NCBI GenBank assembly: GCA_004554205.1
Contig: SFNH01000042.1
Span: 1-13,733 of the forward strand
From: Clostridium sp.
GTDB taxonomy: Bacteria; Bacillota; Clostridia; Lachnospirales; Lachnospiraceae
Reading direction: 5' to 3'
Length of the DNA stretch: 13,733 nucleotides
This document shows positions 6,850 to 13,640 of this stretch, in pieces; position 1 is the stretch's first letter, and each line of letters begins with the position of its first letter. Both the position numbers and the translations under genes were made by a program. The notes beneath the pieces were generated by a model that saw only the letters and a program-made list of their open reading frames with translations, was not told the DNA's origin and did not search any database.

Positions 6850-7061
6850 CTATGTCTGCTGACGCAGACACCACCATGCATGAAAGTCGATTGCTCCGTG
6901 CTTCGCACTCCCGCAATCGCCGCTGGTATTCGCAAATCGCCCCAGTCGTTTCACTCCTGTGGCTTTTTTGCTCATACCGGCTTGCCCGTCCAAGGCTTTT
7001 GTGTTTCGCCATGCAAGCATGCCGCTCCACACAGCCACTGTCCGGGACTTTCATAGTAAAA
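6850..7061 (-). repeat. Dispersed structured repeat C, complete-looking copy
   Basis: This intergenic element recurs in inverted orientation at 13637-13733, where 93 of 97 aligned bases match 7061-6965. It is rich in hairpins: TGTCTGC (6853-6859) with GCAGACA (6864-6870); CGATTGC (6888-6894) with GCAATCG (6913-6919), enclosing GTGC/GCAC; and TGTGT with ACACA around 6998-7032. The 9-base inverted repeat ATGAAAGTC (6880-6888) and GACTTTCAT (7046-7054) could mark MITE-like termini. The left limit is uncertain, because the other copy is cut by the window end. A minus-strand open frame of about 95 codons runs through it but has no good ribosome binding site and looks incidental. It sits between glnA and the ANTAR gene. 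Confidence 0.8.
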
Positions 7062-7069
7062 TCCCGGAC
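7040..7069. repeat. Hairpin at the right edge of repeat C
   Basis: GTCCGGGA (7040-7047) pairs with TCCCGGAC (7062-7069) in a perfect 8-bp stem around a 14-base loop. The 5' arm and loop lie inside repeat C, while the 3' arm has no counterpart in the second copy. It ends 8 bases before the GGAGG ribosome binding site of the ANTAR gene and has no T-run, so a terminator role is unlikely. Confidence 0.6.
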
Positions 7070-7089
7070 GGCGGCCTGGAGGTGAGAGA

Positions 7090-7638
7090 TTGGCAAACGT
7101 GATCGTGGCATTTTCAAAGCCCGGGGATGCGAAAAACATAAAAAACATACTGATGAAGAGCGGTTTTTTCGTGACCGCGGTCTGTACCTCGGGGGCTCAG
7201 GCGCTGGTTCATGCGGGAGACCTGGAAAGCGGTATCCTCGTGTGCGGATACCGGATGGCGGATATGATGTTTGAGGAGGTCTACGACTGCATGCCGCCGG
7301 AGTTTTCCATGCTGCTCATCTCATCTCCGGGAAAATGGACAGCGCAGATGAGAGAGAAGCTTGTGTGTCTTCCGATGCCGCTTAAGGTTCATGATCTCAT
7401 CGACGCTCTGGGCGTGATGGCGGAGGCGCAGGAGAGAGAGCGGAGGCTTAAGCGCCGTCAGCCGAAAAAGCGAAGCGATGAGGAAAAAAGGCTGATCGAG
7501 CGGGCAAAGGGGATCTTGATGGAGCGCAGCGGCATGACCGAGGAGGAGGCGCACCGCTACATACAGAAATGCAGTATGGACAGCGGTACGGATCTGACGG
7601 AGACAGCGCAGATGATCATCGAATTAAAGGATAGTTAG
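7090..7638 (+). CDS. ANTAR-domain RNA-binding regulator with degenerate receiver domain
   Basis: This 182-residue protein is probably a transcription antiterminator. Residues 1-110 resemble a response-regulator receiver fold, but the usual phosphorylated Asp position (end of strand 3, GILVCGYRM, 48-56) holds Cys52 rather than Asp, so classical phosphorylation is unlikely. A basic linker (119-132, KRRQPKKR) leads to the ANTAR domain (about 130-178, with ERAKGILMERSGMTEEEAHRYIQ), which in this family binds paired hairpins in nascent mRNA. The TTG start is set by GGAGG (7078-7082), 7 bases upstream. The gene lies downstream of glnA, as do the GlnR/NitR ANTAR proteins of solventogenic clostridia, so a nitrogen role is likely (inference). 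Its TAG stop overlaps the ribosome binding site of dapF, suggesting translational coupling. Confidence 0.88.
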   Translation: MANVIVAFSKPGDAKNIKNILMKSGFFVTAVCTSGAQALVHAGDLESGILVCGYRMADMMFEEVYDCMPPEFSMLLISSPGKWTAQMREKLVCLPMPLKVHDLIDALGVMAEAQERERRLKRRQPKKRSDEEKRLIERAKGILMERSGMTEEEAHRYIQKCSMDSGTDLTETAQMIIELKDS

Positions 7639-7647
7639 GAGGCGGAC

Positions 7648-8448
7648 ATGAGGTTTACAAAGATGCAGGGAATCGGCAATGATTATGTGTATGTGGACTG
7701 CTTTAAGGAGCGTGTGGACGATCCGGCGCGGGTGGCGAGGCTTGTCAGCGACCGCCATTTCGGGATTGGGTCGGACGGCCTGATCCTCATCTGTCCGTCC
7801 GAGGTCGCGGACGTAAGGATGCGCATGTTCAATGAGGACGGCAGCGAGGGGGCCATGTGCGGAAACGGTATCCGCTGTGTGGGGAAATACGCTTATGACC
7901 ACGGGCTTGTGGATCAGACGCGGATCACCGTGGAGACTCTTGCCGGGATCAAGCGTCTTGATATGCAGGTTGAGGACGGGAAAGTTACTACTGTGAAGGT
8001 GGATATGGGTGTGCCGAGGCTTACGAGCGAGCTTTCGGAGAAGATCACGGTGGACGGGAAAAATCTTGAATTTACGGGCATCAGCGTGGGAAATCCGCAT
8101 GCCGTCTACTATGTGGAGGATGTAGATGCTCTTGATCTTGAGAGTATCGGCCCTGATTTTGAGCGCCATGAGCGATTCCCTGACCGGGTCAACAGTGAGT
8201 TTGTCCATGTTATCGACCGGCGTCATTTAGAGATGCGTGTCTGGGAGCGGGGAAGCGGAGAGACTTTGGCCTGCGGCACCGGCGCAACGGCGTCGGCGGT
8301 CGCGAGTATGCTGCTCGGTCTGGTGGAGGACACGGTAGAGGTGCGGCTTAGAGGCGGAAACCTTGAAATCTGCTGGGACAGGCAGAGCGGCCACGCGTTT
8401 ATGACGGGCCCGGCGGTGGAGGTCTTTCACGGCGAGATCAATCTTTAA
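7648..8448 (+). CDS. dapF: Diaminopimelate epimerase
   Basis: This 266-residue, cofactor-free epimerase converts LL- to meso-diaminopimelate for lysine and peptidoglycan synthesis. The two catalytic cysteines are seen: Cys71 in MCGNGIRC (70-77) and Cys209 in ACGTGATA (208-215). The N-terminal start FTKMQGIGNDYVYVD, the ISVGNPHAV segment (145-153) and ERGSGET (200-206) are typical, and length is normal. AGGAGG (7637-7642) overlaps the stop codon of the ANTAR gene, and the ATG follows 5 bases later, so the two genes are cotranscribed. A strong terminator-like hairpin follows at 8464-8513. No catalytic residue is missing. Confidence 0.96.
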   Translation: MRFTKMQGIGNDYVYVDCFKERVDDPARVARLVSDRHFGIGSDGLILICPSEVADVRMRMFNEDGSEGAMCGNGIRCVGKYAYDHGLVDQTRITVETLAGIKRLDMQVEDGKVTTVKVDMGVPRLTSELSEKITVDGKNLEFTGISVGNPHAVYYVEDVDALDLESIGPDFERHERFPDRVNSEFVHVIDRRHLEMRVWERGSGETLACGTGATASAVASMLLGLVEDTVEVRLRGGNLEICWDRQSGHAFMTGPAVEVFHGEINL

Positions 8449-8463
8449 AAGGAACATTTCCGG

Positions 8464-8513
8464 CTCCTGCCCCATACAGTAATCATAGAGCAGTATGGGG
8501 AAGGAGTTTTCTT
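8464..8513 (+). terminator. Terminator-like hairpin that buries the amidase ribosome binding site
   Basis: CTCCT (8464-8468) pairs with AGGAG (8502-8506), and CCCCATAC (8470-8477) with GTATGGGG (8493-8500). One G/A mismatch joins them into a 13-bp stem with a 15-base loop, followed by TTTTCTTTT (8507-8515). It looks like an intrinsic terminator for dapF. Its 3' arm is also the AAGGAG ribosome binding site of the next gene, whose TTG start lies in the T-run. Confidence 0.8.
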
Positions 8514-9293
8514 TTGGCAGAAATGAGAAAAGTGGTTATAGACGCGGGTCACGGCGGCGCTGAGCCGGGCGCGGTCTATCAGGGAAGGCGGGAGAAGAAT
8601 GATACGCTGCGCCTCGCGCTTGCGGTGGGGCAGATTTTGAGCGAGAACGGCGTCGATGTGGCCTACACGCGGGTTACGGACGTGTACCAGAGTCCCTTTG
8701 AGAAGGCGCAGATGGCAAATAACTGGGGTGCGGATTTCTTTGTATCCCTGCACCGAAATGCGATGCCGGTGGCGGGGACCGCTTCCGGGACCGAGAGCCT
8801 TATCTACGGGATGGGCGGCGAGGCGGAGACGATGGCGGCCAACATTAACGATGAGCTGCGCAAGACGGGCTGGAATGACCTCGGAATCATCGAGCGTCCG
8901 GGACTGATCGTGCTGCGAAGGACAGAGATGCCGGCGGTTCTCGTGGAGACGGGATTTATTGACAACGAGGCGGATAACCGGTTTTTTGACGAGAATTTTG
9001 ACAGAACAGCGCAGGCGATCGCGGACGGGATTCTCGCGACCATCCGTGAGGAGGAGAAAGCGCCGGAGTATTATCAGGTGCAGGTCGGAGCGTTTGAGGA
9101 GCGCCAGGCGGCGAACCAGCTTTTAAACCAGCTTCTGGAGGAGGGGTATCCGGCATTCCTTGTGGCCGAAGACGGGCTTTTTAAGGTGCGTGTGGGAGCC
9201 TATCTGAATCTGGACAATGCCTCGTGGATGGAGAGAAGGCTGCGGGCTGCGGGTTACCCGACGGTGATCGTCCGGGAGCGGGCAGTATATTAA
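8514..9293 (+). CDS. N-acetylmuramoyl-L-alanine amidase with C-terminal SPOR domain (CwlC-like)
   Basis: This 259-residue zinc amidase cleaves the bond between N-acetylmuramic acid and the stem peptide of peptidoglycan. An Amidase_3 domain spans about residues 4-178, with ligands His13 (DAGHGG), Glu27 (RREKND) and His80 (SLHRNA) and catalytic Glu145 (VETGF). A SPOR domain follows (about 184-254, YYQVQVGAFEERQAANQL), which binds glycan stripped of peptides. No signal peptide is visible. Absence of a signal, this length and this domain order match B. subtilis CwlC, which lyses the mother cell in sporulation. A similar role is inferred. The TTG start is chosen for AAGGAG (8501-8506) at 7 bases; an ATG at 8523 lacks a spaced site. 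The ribosome binding site is inside a terminator-like hairpin. Repeat B starts 5 bases after the stop. Confidence 0.92.
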   Translation: MAEMRKVVIDAGHGGAEPGAVYQGRREKNDTLRLALAVGQILSENGVDVAYTRVTDVYQSPFEKAQMANNWGADFFVSLHRNAMPVAGTASGTESLIYGMGGEAETMAANINDELRKTGWNDLGIIERPGLIVLRRTEMPAVLVETGFIDNEADNRFFDENFDRTAQAIADGILATIREEEKAPEYYQVQVGAFEERQAANQLLNQLLEEGYPAFLVAEDGLFKVRVGAYLNLDNASWMERRLRAAGYPTVIVRERAVY

Positions 9294-9385
9294 ATATCTA
9301 CGGCGCTAGCGCAGACCTCGCTACGGAAGCCTCGCTATCGTCACCGGGACTGTCTTCCGGGCGTAAGCGGCTGATACTGTCCAGC

Positions 9386-9485
9386 CCTGAGGGAGCGGTG
9401 TAAACCCTGCTGTGAGGGAGCGGTGTAAACCCAGCTGTGAGGGAGCGGTGTAAACCCAGCTGTGAGGGAAGACGGTGAACACTTT
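9386..9485 (+). repeat. 25-base tandem repeat, three full units plus a diverged fourth
   Basis: Units start at 9386, 9411, 9436 and 9461. The second and third are nearly identical, starting TGTGAGGGAG and ending AAACCCAGC. The first differs at its start (CCTGAGGGAG), and the fourth diverges after TGTGAGGGA. Copy A has a single counterpart near 224-247. Because 25 is not a multiple of three, a change in copy number would shift any reading frame. Confidence 0.9.
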
Positions 9486-9517
9486 TGCGAGGTGCCCGAG
9501 CAAAAGTTTTACATCCG

Positions 9518-9581
9518 GCGACCGAACAAAAGCGAAGACTGTGGCCGCGACCGAACAAAAGCGAAAACCTCGGCCGCGACC
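9518..9581 (+). repeat. 29-base tandem repeat, two units plus a partial third
   Basis: Units start at 9518 and 9547 with GCGACCGAACAAAAGCGAA and end in GGCC. A third start, GCGACC, is at 9576-9581. Copy A has only one unit (285-313) followed by GCGACC (314-319). This is a second, independent expansion within the same element. Confidence 0.88.
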
Positions 9582-9628
9582 GAGGCGGCATTTTAAAAAA
9601 ATTTACGACGACTGCCAGGAAAAGGAAC

Positions 9629-9657
9629 TTGAAAAAGGACAGCGGATGTTGTATAAT
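9629..9657 (+). promoter_or_regulatory. Promoter of 6S RNA
   Basis: TTGAAA (9629-9634) and TATAAT (9652-9657) are separated by exactly 17 bases: five of six and six of six matches to the sigma-A consensus. Transcription should begin at about A9664. This is the best-matching vegetative promoter in the window, as expected for an abundant regulatory RNA. Confidence 0.85.
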
Positions 9658-9663
9658 CGAACC

Positions 9664-9862
9664 ATAACAAAACAGCTTTGTAATTCCTGGGGTGTTCGAT
9701 AACCTTACCCATTTTGAACCTACATTTCTGACCAGGGGATTCCGATATTTGTAAGTGGATGTCAGGCCTCCTTATGAGTGGAAGGCAGAAGCTTACGTGA
9801 GGTTGCCCACCTAGCATTGCTAGGCGTCAATAAGTAAGAACGGCACTCCCGGGATTACGAAA
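9664..9862 (+). ncRNA. ssrS: 6S RNA, regulator of RNA polymerase holoenzyme
   Basis: 6S RNA mimics an open promoter, binds housekeeping RNA polymerase and lowers its activity in stationary phase. Here the terminal stem pairs AATTCCTGGGG (9682-9692) with CTCCCGGGATT (9846-9856), with a few G-U pairs. Next to it are the family blocks CCTGGGGTGTTCG (E. coli: CUGAGAUGUUCG) and GGCACTCCCGGGATT (E. coli: GGCAUCUCGGAGAUU), and in the middle CCGATATTT (9742-9750), identical to the E. coli segment where the product RNA starts. By that comparison pRNA synthesis would start opposite T9746 and begin AUCGGAAUCC (E. coli pRNA: AUCGGCUCAG). Length of about 200 nt fits. The 5' end is placed from the promoter and the 3' end just before the terminator; both are approximate. 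Confidence 0.92.
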
Positions 9863-9863
9863 G

Positions 9864-9895
9864 AAAGCAGCGAGAAATCGCTGCTTTATCTTTTT
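9864..9895 (+). terminator. Rho-independent terminator of 6S RNA
   Basis: AAAGCAGCGA (9864-9873) pairs perfectly with TCGCTGCTTT (9878-9887) around a GAAA tetraloop. ATCTTTTT follows. It is a strong intrinsic terminator that ends the 6S transcript ahead of the permease promoter. Confidence 0.92.
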
Positions 9896-9912
9896 GGGAT
9901 TTTGTGGTAATC

Positions 9913-9918
9913 TATAAT
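9913..9918 (+). promoter_or_regulatory. Probable -10 box for the permease-spoIID-like operon
   Basis: A perfect TATAAT lies just after the 6S terminator. The -35 region is poor (TTTTTG at 9891-9896, spacer 16). Transcription would begin near 9925, leaving a leader of about 65 bases before the ATG at 9991. No riboswitch is recognised in that leader. Confidence 0.55.
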
Positions 9919-9990
9919 ACATAAAGAGGTCTGAGGCAGGTATCGGCGCCGGGAGACTGTCAATACTTTTCTCAAAGGAGAAGAAGATTT

Positions 9991-11226
9991 ATGAAGAATG
10001 AGAAGTACCGCAGATATATATGCTGGGGCGTGACCGCTTTTATCGTGATGGCGCTTTTGATCGCCTTAAGTTTCCTGCTCGCGAAGGGGGATCAGGTGCG
10101 GGCGTTTGGTAAGCTCCTGTTAAAGATTCTCGCGCCGGTGACTTACGGGGCGGTATTTGCCTATCTGATGACGCCGATCTACAATCGGGTGCGGGATGCT
10201 GTGATAAAGCGTGTAGAAAAGCTTATCCCGAAGGAGGATTCCCGCAAGCGTCTCGCCGGGGCTGTGGCTACGACAGCCAGCCTGGCAGTGCTGCTCGCGG
10301 TGGTGATCGGCCTTATCTCCATGCTGATTCCGCAGTTGATCTCGAGCATCGCGGGGATCATTGAGGCGATGCCATCGAGCATCCGCAATCTGGAGCTCTG
10401 GCTGGAGCAGATCCTCGCCGACAACCCCGAGATGGAGGCGCAGGTGATGGCTGGGTATGACGCCGCATACGAGTATCTTCAGAACTGGCTGACCAATAAA
10501 GCGCTGCCGGGGCTTTCCGGGCTTCTGACGGGGCTTTCCAGCGGTCTTATGAGCGCGGTAAACATGATCTTAGATGTGCTTATAGGGCTGATCGTCATGA
10601 TTTACCTGCTGAATATGAAGGACGAGCTGATAACGCAGGCCAAAATGATCATTTACGGGGCATTACCTGTGAAAATCGCGAATAAGGTGATAGAGGAAGC
10701 GCGGCATGTGCATTCGGTGTTCGGAGGATTTATCATCGGGAAGCTGGTGGATTCCCTGATCATCGGACTTCTGTGCTTTGTGATCATGAGCATTGCGAAG
10801 ATGCCGTATGTGCTGTTGATCAGCGTGATCATCGGCGCGACCAATGTGATCCCGTTTTTCGGGCCATTCATCGGGGCAATCCCCAGCGCGTTTTTGATTC
10901 TTCTGGTGAGCCCGGTGAAGTGTCTCGTGTTTATCGGTCTCATTCTGATCCTGCAGCAGGTGGACGGGAATATCATCGGGCCGAAGATCCTGGGAGAGTC
11001 CACCGGGCTGTCCAGCTTCTGGGTGCTGTTTTCAATCCTTTTATTCGGCGGGCTGTTCGGTTTTATCGGGATGATCATCGGCGTTCCGGCCTTCGCCGTG
11101 TTCTACAGGCTTGTGACGGAGCTTGTGACATATCTTCTTGGGAAAAAGCAGCTCTCGACGGATATCGCGGATTACGATAAGCTGCATCATATTGATGAGG
11201 AGCAAAAAACATTTATCAAAAAATAA
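9991..11226 (+). CDS. AI-2E family transporter (multi-pass membrane permease)
   Basis: This 411-residue integral membrane protein belongs to the family that includes E. coli TqsA/PerM and Bacillus YtvI-like proteins. Members have been tied to autoinducer export, ion/proton exchange or sporulation, so the substrate here is unknown. Hydrophobic segments lie at about 9-31, 44-62, 92-120, 187-208, 242-268, 272-306, 310-325 and 341-383. The family core NVIPFFGPFIGAIPSA (285-300) and VDGNIIGPKILGESTGLS (324-341) are clear. A soluble stretch at about 121-185 has amphipathic helices. The C-terminus is hydrophilic. AAGGAG (9975-9980) precedes the ATG by 10 bases. It is the first gene of a two-gene operon; the next gene starts 20 bases after its stop. 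Confidence 0.9.
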   Translation: MKNEKYRRYICWGVTAFIVMALLIALSFLLAKGDQVRAFGKLLLKILAPVTYGAVFAYLMTPIYNRVRDAVIKRVEKLIPKEDSRKRLAGAVATTASLAVLLAVVIGLISMLIPQLISSIAGIIEAMPSSIRNLELWLEQILADNPEMEAQVMAGYDAAYEYLQNWLTNKALPGLSGLLTGLSSGLMSAVNMILDVLIGLIVMIYLLNMKDELITQAKMIIYGALPVKIANKVIEEARHVHSVFGGFIIGKLVDSLIIGLLCFVIMSIAKMPYVLLISVIIGATNVIPFFGPFIGAIPSAFLILLVSPVKCLVFIGLILILQQVDGNIIGPKILGESTGLSSFWVLFSILLFGGLFGFIGMIIGVPAFAVFYRLVTELVTYLLGKKQLSTDIADYDKLHHIDEEQKTFIKK

Positions 11227-11246
11227 CTGTTCAGGGCGGGACGTCT

Positions 11247-13505
11247 ATGAAAAAACGGAAATTGACCTGGTGGGTGATGGGGATTCCGGCTGTTGTGCTG
11301 ATTCTGATCCTTATCATTGTGCGCTGCGAACCGGAGAGAGAAGGGATCAGCAGGGCGGTGGCCGCAAAGTCGGTCGCCCTTGCTGTCTTGTCCCCGGAAG
11401 ACTTAAAGAAATGGAAGGATGAGTACGGCAGCTCTCATTTCCCGGCGGAAAGTCTTGATGAATGGTATGTGCCCTATCTGGACTATCTCTACGATGGCGG
11501 CTATCTTGACGAGGAGGAGACGCCCGCGGACGAAAAGCACGCGGAGGGCCGGTTGACCTACGGGGAGGCGGCGCGCATTGCCCGGACGCTTTCCCCATCT
11601 CTTGAGAAGTTGATAAAGGCGACAAAAGGCAACGCCAAAAAGCCGTATCCGGAGAAGCTGTGGTGGCTGTTCTACGATACGGTACTGCGCGAGAAGGATC
11701 CGGAGGGACAGGTGAAAAAGGAGACGCTTGCCATCTACGGGACGCCGAAGAATATCCCCGGGGCGCCTGCCTGGACGGCGTACACAAGCCTTGGCACACT
11801 GCGCTTTGACGGGCTTAACCTGGACCGCTATCTCGACCATGAGCTCTCCGCGTATGTCCGCGGGGACGAGATGATCCATGTGATCGGGGATCAGGGGCAG
11901 AATACGGTCTACCGCAATGTCTGGATCACGGATGGGGACGAGAGTGAGATCAGCGTCTACTTGGGCGATATCAATCGGACGATCCCTTTTAAGAAAAAAT
12001 CGAAGAAGACGGAAGAGATCGTACATAGCCTGGCGGACCTTACGATGGAGGACGGCAGGGTGGCGAAGGTCTCCTTAAAGAAAGAGACCATCACTGGCAA
12101 GGTTCTCTCGGTGAATGAGGACGCCATCGAGATCGAGGGCTACGGGCCGGTGCCGCTCGACGATGAGTACAAGGTGTTAAAGATCTACGGGGAGATTAAG
12201 AGGCAGAAGCTTTCCGATATCCTGGTGGGCTATGAGACGGAGGAATTTGTGGTGGCAAAGGGAAAGATCTGCGCCGTGCTCTCGGTGCGGGATCTCAAAG
12301 CCGATACCATACGGGTGCTTTTAATGGATGATGGATTTAAGAGCCTGTACCACGGGAGCGTGCGTCTCTTATGCGACGCGCCGCTTCAGTTTACGCAGGG
12401 GGATTTTCAGCAGACGATCCCGGCGGGGAAGGAAATCTGCGTGTCCGCCGGGGACGGACAGTGCGGCGGGGGCAGGATACTTCTTGAGCCGGAGAACGGG
12501 GCGGAGATTTCCGTGCTCTCCTTAAATCGCGCGCAGGGGACGCCGTCCTACGCGGGACGCCTCGAACTGATCGAGACAGAGAATGGACTGGTCTTGATCA
12601 ATGAGCTGTATCTGGAGGACTATTTAAAGAAGGTGGTTCCGAGCGAGATGCCGGCCGAATATGAGAAGGAGGCATTGAAGGCGCAGGCGGTCTGCGCCAG
12701 AACCTACGCCTATATGCAGCTTAAGAGCAACACCTACAGCCAGTACGGCGCGCACGTTGATGACAGCACCAACTTCCAGGTGTACAATAATATCGAGCCG
12801 AACGGGCGCACATCGGAGGCTGTGCAGGAGACCTACGGAAAGATGCTCCTGTATGAGGGAAGTCCCGTCTCGGCCTACTATTTCTCTACATCCTGCGGGA
12901 GCACCACGAACGCGGCCATCTGGGGAAGCGAGCCGGAGGACACTCCATATCTTCGCGCCCTGTCCCTGCAGCCAGCGAGAAAGAGCCTTGATCTGACAGA
13001 CGAGGAGGCGTTTGCGGCATTTATCAAACAGACGGATTACCCTTCCTATGACGCCTCCTTCCCGTTTTACCGCTGGAATGTGACGACGGACGGGACGATT
13101 CTGACGGCGCATATCGGCGGAGTGGGAGAGGTGACGGAGGTAAAGGTCGCGGAGCGCGGTCCCGGCGGTGTGGCGCAGAAGCTGCTCGTAAGAGGAAGCG
13201 AGGGCGAGAGGGTCATTCAGGGACAGAATGAGATCCGCGCGGCCCTCGGGGACGGGAATCTCACGATCCGGCGAAATGATGGGAAGACCTCACAGGGCTG
13301 GAGCTCTCTGCCAAGCGGCTTTCTGACGATCGAGGAGGACGGGGTGAGCGATGAGGGCGTGAAGCGCTTTAAGATATACGGCGGCGGATACGGACACGGC
13401 GTGGGAATGAGCCAGAACGGCGCGCAGGGCATGGCGAAGGCCGGGATCGGATATGAGGAGATCCTGAAATATTTTTATGACGGCGCGACAGTCGGCAATT
13501 TATAG
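11247..13505 (+). CDS. Membrane-anchored SpoIID/LytB-domain peptidoglycan hydrolase with long N-terminal region
   Basis: This 752-residue protein has a short basic N-terminus, a hydrophobic anchor (about 9-26) and presumably an extracytoplasmic body. The C-terminal part (about 433-752) is a SpoIID domain, a lytic transglycosylase acting on peptide-free glycan: YLEDYLKKVVPSEMPAEY (455-472) with candidate catalytic Glu467, LKAQAVCARTYA (477-488), YYFSTSCGSTTNAA (544-557) and GYGHGVGMSQNGAQGMA (714-730). It is about twice the length of B. subtilis SpoIID. Residues about 33-120 resemble a degenerate S-layer-homology fold (ISRAVAAKSVALAV, then WYVPYLDYLYDGGYL, then RLTYGEAARIARTL). Residues about 160-430 match nothing I recognise. 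The ribosome binding site (GGGCGGGA) is mediocre. It is cotranscribed with the permease. A housekeeping wall role and a sporulation role are both possible. Confidence 0.88.
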   Translation: MKKRKLTWWVMGIPAVVLILILIIVRCEPEREGISRAVAAKSVALAVLSPEDLKKWKDEYGSSHFPAESLDEWYVPYLDYLYDGGYLDEEETPADEKHAEGRLTYGEAARIARTLSPSLEKLIKATKGNAKKPYPEKLWWLFYDTVLREKDPEGQVKKETLAIYGTPKNIPGAPAWTAYTSLGTLRFDGLNLDRYLDHELSAYVRGDEMIHVIGDQGQNTVYRNVWITDGDESEISVYLGDINRTIPFKKKSKKTEEIVHSLADLTMEDGRVAKVSLKKETITGKVLSVNEDAIEIEGYGPVPLDDEYKVLKIYGEIKRQKLSDILVGYETEEFVVAKGKICAVLSVRDLKADTIRVLLMDDGFKSLYHGSVRLLCDAPLQFTQGDFQQTIPAGKEICVSAGDGQCGGGRILLEPENGAEISVLSLNRAQGTPSYAGRLELIETENGLVLINELYLEDYLKKVVPSEMPAEYEKEALKAQAVCARTYAYMQLKSNTYSQYGAHVDDSTNFQVYNNIEPNGRTSEAVQETYGKMLLYEGSPVSAYYFSTSCGSTTNAAIWGSEPEDTPYLRALSLQPARKSLDLTDEEAFAAFIKQTDYPSYDASFPFYRWNVTTDGTILTAHIGGVGEVTEVKVAERGPGGVAQKLLVRGSEGERVIQGQNEIRAALGDGNLTIRRNDGKTSQGWSSLPSGFLTIEEDGVSDEGVKRFKIYGGGYGHGVGMSQNGAQGMAKAGIGYEEILKYFYDGATVGNL

Positions 13506-13596
13506 ATTTTTTTATTTCCCTGTGTATAAAATCCCACGGCAGGGAGATAATGTGAGTAGTACCAAAGAAAAACGAAATACTTATCCTCCCCTTTTT

Positions 13597-13640
13597 AATA
13601 CCCTGTCTGTTACAAGGACGTATCAGGCGGGGTATTTTTT
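13597..13640 (+). terminator. Probable Rho-independent terminator of the permease/SpoIID-like operon
   Basis: AATACCC (13597-13603) pairs with GGGTATT (13630-13636), and TTTT follows directly (13637-13640). The loop is long (26 bases) and may fold further, for example GTC 13605-13607 with GAC 13617-13619. It lies about 90 bases after the stop codon. The T-run also marks the edge of repeat C. An earlier weak hairpin near 13518-13544 (CCCTG/CAGGG) lacks a T-run. Confidence 0.6.

Larger units (their letters stand above)
9298..9586 (+). repeat. Dispersed intergenic repeat, copy B, expanded
   Basis: This is the second copy of the element at 112-355, in direct orientation about 9.2 kb away. It begins 5 bases after the amidase stop and ends at the A/T-rich stretch before the 6S promoter. 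It differs from copy A mainly by two internal tandem expansions: a 25-base unit (9386-9485) and a 29-base unit (9518-9581). The hairpin ACTTTTGC (9481-9488) with GCAAAAGT (9500-9507) is conserved, while its 11-base loop has changed. Together with the 6S gene this fills the 697-base interval between the amidase and permease genes. No credible gene lies in the repeat. Confidence 0.87.

Noticed and set aside
6830..7117. Minus-strand open frame of 95 codons through repeat C
   Set aside because: It overlaps the glnA end and the ANTAR start, has no good ribosome binding site, and follows the repeat rather than a protein family.
9386..9485. Possible CRISPR array
   Set aside because: Units are directly adjacent with no unique spacers, and no cas genes are present.
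9925..9990. Riboswitch in the permease leader
   Set aside because: About 65 bases with only a short GGCGCC palindrome; no known aptamer pattern is recognised.
13517..13545. Hairpin CCCTG/CAGGG after the SpoIID-like gene as terminator
   Set aside because: It has a short stem, a large loop and no T-run; the later AATACCC/GGGTATT hairpin fits better.
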